Of a DNA stretch of 15,947 nt, positions 11,643 through 15,947 are shown one piece after another. The DNA is from Zopfochytrium polystomum. Taxonomy: Eukaryota; Chytridiomycota; Chytridiomycetes; Chytridiales; Chytridiaceae. The stretch is from positions 1 through 15,947 of the forward strand of contig JAIVFJ010000662.1 in the NCBI GenBank assembly GCA_025765615.1, read 5' to 3'. A program made the position numbers and the translations under genes. Numbering within the stretch: the first letter of the stretch is position 1; the number at the start of each line of letters is the position of its first letter. The notes under the pieces were generated by a model. That model searched no databases. It saw nothing but the letters and a program-made list of their open reading frames with translations, and was not told the origin of the DNA.

Positions 11643-14161
11643 TTATTTTTCAACAACATCCATCGCCTTGGGAGCCTCGTTGACCTCACCGTCCTCTGCA
11701 GCTTCCACGGCGGTAGCAGTCAGCTCGCCGCTTGGCCCAGTGACCGCGGCCGTCCCACCCTCAGCCATAACCACATCCTCCCCTTCCTCACCTAGTGCCG
11801 CATCAGCGCTGGCCTCTAACGCCGACTGTGAAGTCTCCGGCGGTACCTTTGTTTCCGCGCCAGCTTCCAGCTGGGGCGGCGGGGCAACCAAAGACGCCGG
11901 TGGCGGCGGCGGCGGCGCGTCGGCCGTTCCCGCGTTTGCCGCGGCAGCGGCCGCGGCGGGTTCATCGCTGTGGCTCTGCCAGTCTCGTTTCCGTCCTTCT
12001 CGGCCCCTCTTTTTTGCAGAGGAAGGGCCGTCGAGGTCGTCGTCCGAGTCCGACATTTCGTTGTCAGGTACAACGCGCTTGTCTTTCATTTTCTCTGAAA
12101 TCGGGGGTGGAAGCAAACACCAGTTAGCAAGGCTTTTTCACCGCGTCCGTCGCAAGGTTCTCACGGGTCACTCTAACGTCTTTTGTCGTTTCGTCGTCGT
12201 CGTCCTCCCCATCCGAAAAGGCGTCTCTTGGCACCTCTACAATAAAGGAAGTGAGTTCCCTCAAATATGCGACGCAACAACAACGAAACTTGCCTTGCGA
12301 TTGCACGCTCGGTGCGTGTGGCACGTTGCGGAGATTTTCGAGAACGCGGGCACTTTGGAGGTGCGAGGTCAGAGGCACTCACGAAAAAGGAGACGAAAAC
12401 TTACAGAACTTTGTCGAGATACTGCCGGCTATTTAGATTCTCCATATTGCAACTCGGTACGTCCAGCTTGAATTCTGGGCCGTAATACTGCATGTACTCA
12501 TTTTGTGGAATCTCTGAATACTTTTATCAGACGTCATGGCAGATATGAGATCGCGTCTTACCGGAGCTGAGCGTCTCGCCGACGGCTCTCGCGGTTTCGT
12601 ACGTCCAAAGCCGTGAGACGTTTCGAATGGTGTAACCGCCACCCCCCAGTAGTAAAAGTGGAACATTAAATGACTTGAGGAAATCAACTGCCATTGCGTG
12701 GCCTGGTTTGCGCGGTAAGCTGACGAGAACTGAGACGTTTTTGAGCGAATTCACCAACCTTTCATTGATAAATTAAAGCAGCCCAATCGATCCCCTGCTA
12801 GTGAATCGCCACCACATTGCAGAACAACAGCGCCAGGTCGGTACCACTCCATGACGTGTTGAATGACCTTGGGGTGGTGGTGATTGGGGTTCCAGATACA
12901 CATGTTCAGTCTTGACGTACCCAAAAAAAGTCACTCACCGGACAAAATACGCTTTCATACGACTCGTCGTTCATGCCATCCTTGAGTGGGAAATTAACAG
13001 AGTAGTATTTACCGCGACCATAACCAACGTCCTGATAGCGGGAGTTTTAAAGTGAATCTCTTTTGTTTCACACGTTTGAAAGGGAGGTGGTAATGGACTT
13101 ACGCTGATGTCCCCGGTACCTGGAAAGTATTCCCCGTACTTGTGGAACGATACGGTCATTACCCGGTCAGTGAGGTAAAACGCTTCCTCGACTCCGTCTC
13201 CGTGATGGATATCAATGTCCACGTACAGCACGCGTTGGTGCACTCTTCCATTGGCGGTAGTCGTCGCGAGAAATGTAAGACAATGCGAAAAACTAAGCCG
13301 CTTCCCACCTTAGAAGCTCCAAAATTGCTAAAACAATATCGTTCACGTAGCAAAAGCCCGATGCCTCGCTCTTCTTTGCATGGTGCAGACCACCGCTCCA
13401 GTTTATCGCAATGTCTGCTTCTCCTCGAATCAGCTTCGTCGCGGCATCTGAAGGATCGACGTGTTACGACACGCCTGGAGCTTTCTCAGATGTGTGCACT
13501 TACCGATGGATCCTCCCGCCGAGAGGGAGCAGAATTCGAAAAGGCCGTCAAACACTGGGCAGTCCTCCCCAACGTTGACTGCCGTGAATCCCGGGTTAAA
13601 GAGCTATTTTTCGATCCCATACATACATTTTGCTTGGTACTTTGTAACCTCCTCCACGCTCTCTGGTGTGACGCGTCGAAGGAAGTCGATATAATCGTCG
13701 GTGTGGAATTTGGTCATTTCGGCTGCAGTGGCTGGGCTCGGGCGCTTCGATCAAAAGAGCGAAGCGTCAGCTGGCACTCGGTTGAATCACAGGAGAAGAG
13801 ATGCGTATACCATAACCTCAAGCTTTTTGTACAGGCCGTAGTTCAAAATCAAGTTGTGTGTCATCCGGATGCGGTGCGGCTGAGTTTGAAAGGTGAGATG
13901 TGTCAGGAGCCGTTGCGAACAAAGCCGGCTCGAGACGACAAAAGTGAGGCGCCCAACGCCCGTTCCGAACCTTCATCGGATGCTGCGGACCGTAATGGTA
14001 GTTTCCAACATCCTCTGCTCTCGGTGGGTGAGTCGAACGAGAGCAAGTCGGACACGCAAAAAAGGAAACTGGATCCACGAACGATGGTAGTAGTAGGCGA
14101 CACGGTTCTTTCGCGTCGCCGTTGGCTGGAATGTGTTGATCGGACCAAAGCTGGAATGCAT
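11643..14161 (-). CDS. Class I histone deacetylase, Rpd3/HDAC1 type
   Basis: Fourteen exons on the minus strand: 14083-14161, 13971-14014, 13811-13879, 13627-13744, 13504-13578, 13309-13447, 13103-13244, 12939-13031, 12759-12867, 12562-12702, 12405-12513, 12294-12352, 12165-12236 and 11643-12094. They sum to 1701 bases (566 aa) with every phase matching. The catalytic set is intact: His150-His151 in GGLHHAKK, the zinc ligands Asp184 and His188 in DIDIHHGDG with Asp186 beside them, Asp274 in QCGGDSL, and the active-site Tyr313 in GGGGYTIRN. Rpd3/HDAC1 removes acetyl groups from histone lysines in Sin3/NuRD-type corepressors. After the catalytic domain comes an acidic segment (SDGEDDDDE), a conserved-style [16 protein letters not shown] motif, then an Ala/Pro/Glu-rich tail of about 120 residues. 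Intron 12 is GC-AG; introns 1 and 2 have GTTCG donors. Confidence 0.94.
12237..12293 (-). other. GC-AG intron in the HDAC gene
   Basis: On the minus strand the donor is CAAG/GCAAGT and the acceptor is TTGTAG. Phase and the HDAC reading frame ([11 protein letters not shown] then EVPRDAF) require it. GCAAGT is the known GC-type donor consensus. Confidence 0.8.
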
Positions 14162-14543
14162 CCGCGTCTCGTTAGTTTCTGTTACAAGTCGATGGCGATG
14201 CGGGTCCGTCCAGGCGTTCCGCCGGGGTGCCGATCTCGGCCGAGGGCAAGGATGTCCTCACCTTCCAGACATTTCCTCTGGGAAATCGTCGAAGTTCTTT
14301 TACTTGTGTGAACGATCACCGCCACAGCCCCATTCAGCCAGCACACGGCAACCAGAATACGCGCGAACGTTCAAAATTCATGCCACCAGGCACGAGCGCG
14401 AACCATGTGAGGTTCGTGGTGCTACAATCCATGCTATCGAAATTAGCAGAGAAGATTATCGCTGTTCACCACGGCCTTTTGATTGACCGGCTGCCATTAT
14501 TGTTGAAATTGGTTACCGCCAAACGAGCTCCATCTGGCTCACT
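14162..14543. promoter_or_regulatory. HDAC promoter / RAD54B-like 3' region
   Basis: This 382-bp gap lies between the HDAC ATG and the stop of the upstream tandem gene, both on the minus strand. A minus-strand CCAAT motif lies at 14508-14512. A plus-strand open frame of about 130 codons crosses it but shows no recognisable motif and overlaps the last exon of the neighbouring gene, so I do not call it. Confidence 0.4.
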
Positions 14544-15947
14544 TTATTCTTCTCTCACTCGCCACATCAATCCAGAAACCAGAGTGGGAAGTTCTGGCTT
14601 CTCGGATTCCATAAACTTCACGAGAAGATGATCGCTTAAAGCTCCCAGCTCCCAACTAGAATGGAGGTGGGAAATACTCAACCAACCCTGTTCAATCTTG
14701 TATGGAAATATCAGTCATGTTCAAAGAGAATGTATTCAAAGGGGGCATAAATGCTCACGTCATCGTTCATAGATTCGAGAGTAAGAGACGTGGTTGCTGT
14801 GTTCAAAGTGAACAAATCTCGCAGCTAAACGGCTTTAGCAGTGGCCCACACACATTTTGCTTATTACCTCCTCGTTTGTGAAACGTGAAGCGGCATCTTC
14901 TTTTCCATCGACGATGGCGTTACTAAGAGAAGTCTTTGACATTTGTCGCTGCATAATTTTCTCCTCCACAGTGCCTGGTGTCACCAATCGGTAGATTTTG
15001 GACGGGCCGCTTCTGTCCCTCGCGCCATATTCTTGCCATAGCCTGCTCGGTGATGGCAGGATTCCAGTCCAAATCTATCATAAACAAACGAGATGCCCCA
15101 ATGAGAGAGATACCCTGCCCACCGGCCTTTGGCTGAAAGGAGGAAACAGAAGTGTTCGGATGCATTGGATTTGTGAACTTGTCGATTAATGGCTGTCCAT
15201 TTGAGTGAGTTGTGATGCGTGTAAGTCCAGATATGAAACAGGGAGTGACAAAAATGAACCTGTCTTTTGGAGACTTCCGTCTGGCCATCCAACCGAAGGA
15301 AAGCTCCCGCAGTTGCAGTTCCTCGGCAATAATATCCAGCGTTTGCGTCCAGTTCGACACAAGCACAACCTGATTTTTGGCGTTAAATGTTGAAAGGAGA
15401 TGATAGTGTATGCCTTTTCGTCAGTCTCCTTCCGTAACTTTGATAAAAACGAGAAGAGAAACTGTAGCTTCCCTTCAATAGGATGTTGCTGATGAGTGAA
15501 ACTTCATCAACTACGGGACACGAACCGCTTGTTTTCGATAAGTGAGTCTTTCGGACGGACTGCATTGAGCTCCAGTTCGTGAAAGCTTTCGTTTTCATTG
15601 CCATAAAGCTGGAAAAAGCACATTCATTGTCGTTGCACAAGACGTCGAGTCAAGGCGGACGAACCAGGTTAACTGAGTTGACAAGCTGAAGCAAATATAT
15701 GAGCGATGTGGCACCTCAATTGGAAAATACCTTCTTGAGGACAGTCAAATGGCCTTCTCGGAAGTCAGTAAAAGAAGGAATGTGGTGGGCAATCTTCCTT
15801 ACCCAAAACACTTGAGTAAGAGCTAGTTGAATACATTCGCCGCACAAGCGGATGCCGACTATGTGGTCGTAACTCGCTCTTGAGCTTCCACCATCTTAAT
15901 GAAGACTACAACATCAGTTTTTGGTGGGAGATGCGCCTGGGAGATTG
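14544..15947 (-). CDS. RAD54B/RDH54-like SNF2 DNA translocase, C-terminal half, cut by right edge
   Basis: Helicase lobe 2 and C-terminus on the minus strand. Exons read as 15731-edge (approximate), 15665-15685, 15608-15522, 15488-15414, 15369-15260, 15192-14868, 14824-14759 and 14696-14544. Conserved pieces are IEGKLQFLFSFLSKL, VVLVSNWTQTLD, LRLDGQTEVSKRQ, KAGGQGISLIGASRL, DWNPAITEQAMARIWREGQK, KIYRLVTPGTVEEKIMQRQM and ELRDLFTL. RAD54-family proteins are ATP-driven motors that remodel Rad51-DNA during homologous recombination. The wording after GQK (RPVKIYRL, QRQMSK, AIVD) is closer to RAD54B/Rdh54 than to Rad54. Frame breaks occur near 15299 (-1), 15152 (-1), 15126 (+1) and 14998 (+1), and probably near 15857; correcting them makes the exon phases agree. 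The very short 33-bp intron 15489-15521 is doubtful. The ATPase lobe 1 would lie beyond the window. Confidence 0.83.
15370..15413 (-). other. Probable GC-AG intron in the RAD54B-like gene
   Basis: It joins KETDEK to VVLVSNWTQ in phase, with the donor AAAAG/GCATAC and an acceptor ending ATCAG (44 bp). No GT donor is available at this junction. The donor fits the GC consensus less well than the HDAC one, and a sequence error (GC for GT) is possible. Confidence 0.5.

Noticed and set aside
11620..12471. Plus-strand 283-codon Ala/Ser-rich open frame
   Set aside because: It is antisense to the HDAC C-terminal exons; the low-complexity composition mirrors the Ala/Pro-rich tail on the other strand.
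13142..14311. Plus-strand 389-codon open frame
   Set aside because: It is entirely antisense to HDAC exons whose minus-strand reading is conserved and phase-consistent over 14 exons. It is a shadow.
14227..14631. Plus-strand open frame between HDAC and the RAD54B-like gene
   Set aside because: No conserved motif; it overlaps the last minus-strand exon of the RAD54B-like gene.
14716..14759. Earlier stop for the RAD54B-like gene by reading through GTGAGC
   Set aside because: A canonical intron (GTGAGC donor, CTGAT branch, ACAAG acceptor at 14697-14758) leads in phase to a 51-codon exon with a clean stop, which I prefer, though not with certainty.

Overview
This is a gene-dense, intron-rich eukaryotic nuclear fragment. 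The introns are short (mostly 45-140 bp, with CTGAC/CTAAC-like branch sites), the intergenic gaps are small, and the beta-tubulin carries the fungal-type Phe at the benzimidazole site. A fungus is the best guess, and the intron density hints at an early-diverging, chytrid-like lineage, but I cannot place it firmly. I rebuilt gene models by hand from splice signals, reading phase and family conservation.

Layout, left to right: (1) 1-930, minus strand: an unidentified gene running off the left edge, with a possible first exon at 875-930. (2) 1781-2913, minus: an ARF-family small GTPase, 5 exons. (3) 3270-5848, minus: a beta-TrCP-like F-box/WD40 protein, 6 exons, complete and in frame (682 aa). 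(4) 6014-9371, plus: the APC/C TPR subunit Cdc16/APC6, about 11 exons. (5) 9791-11344, plus: beta-tubulin, 3 exons. (6) 11643-14161, minus: an Rpd3/HDAC1-class histone deacetylase, 14 exons, complete and in frame (566 aa), convergent with tubulin. (7) 14544 to the right edge, minus: the C-terminal half of a RAD54B/RDH54-like SNF2 translocase.

Most of the named genes belong to cell-cycle or chromosome biology: an SCF substrate receptor, an APC/C core subunit, tubulin, a class I HDAC and a recombination motor. The SCF receptor and the APC/C subunit are divergent genes with only 165 bp between their ATGs. This is co-location only; shared regulation is inference.

The main anomaly is a set of isolated one-base indels in otherwise well conserved exons of the GTPase, tubulin, RAD54B-like and left-edge genes, and possibly CDC16. 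The HDAC and F-box genes have none over about 3.7 kb of coding sequence. Base-calling or assembly error is the simplest explanation. The other recurring feature is a class of 5' splice sites beginning GTT, often GTTCG, alongside two GC-AG introns. I found no convincing mobile element, CRISPR array, tRNA or rRNA.
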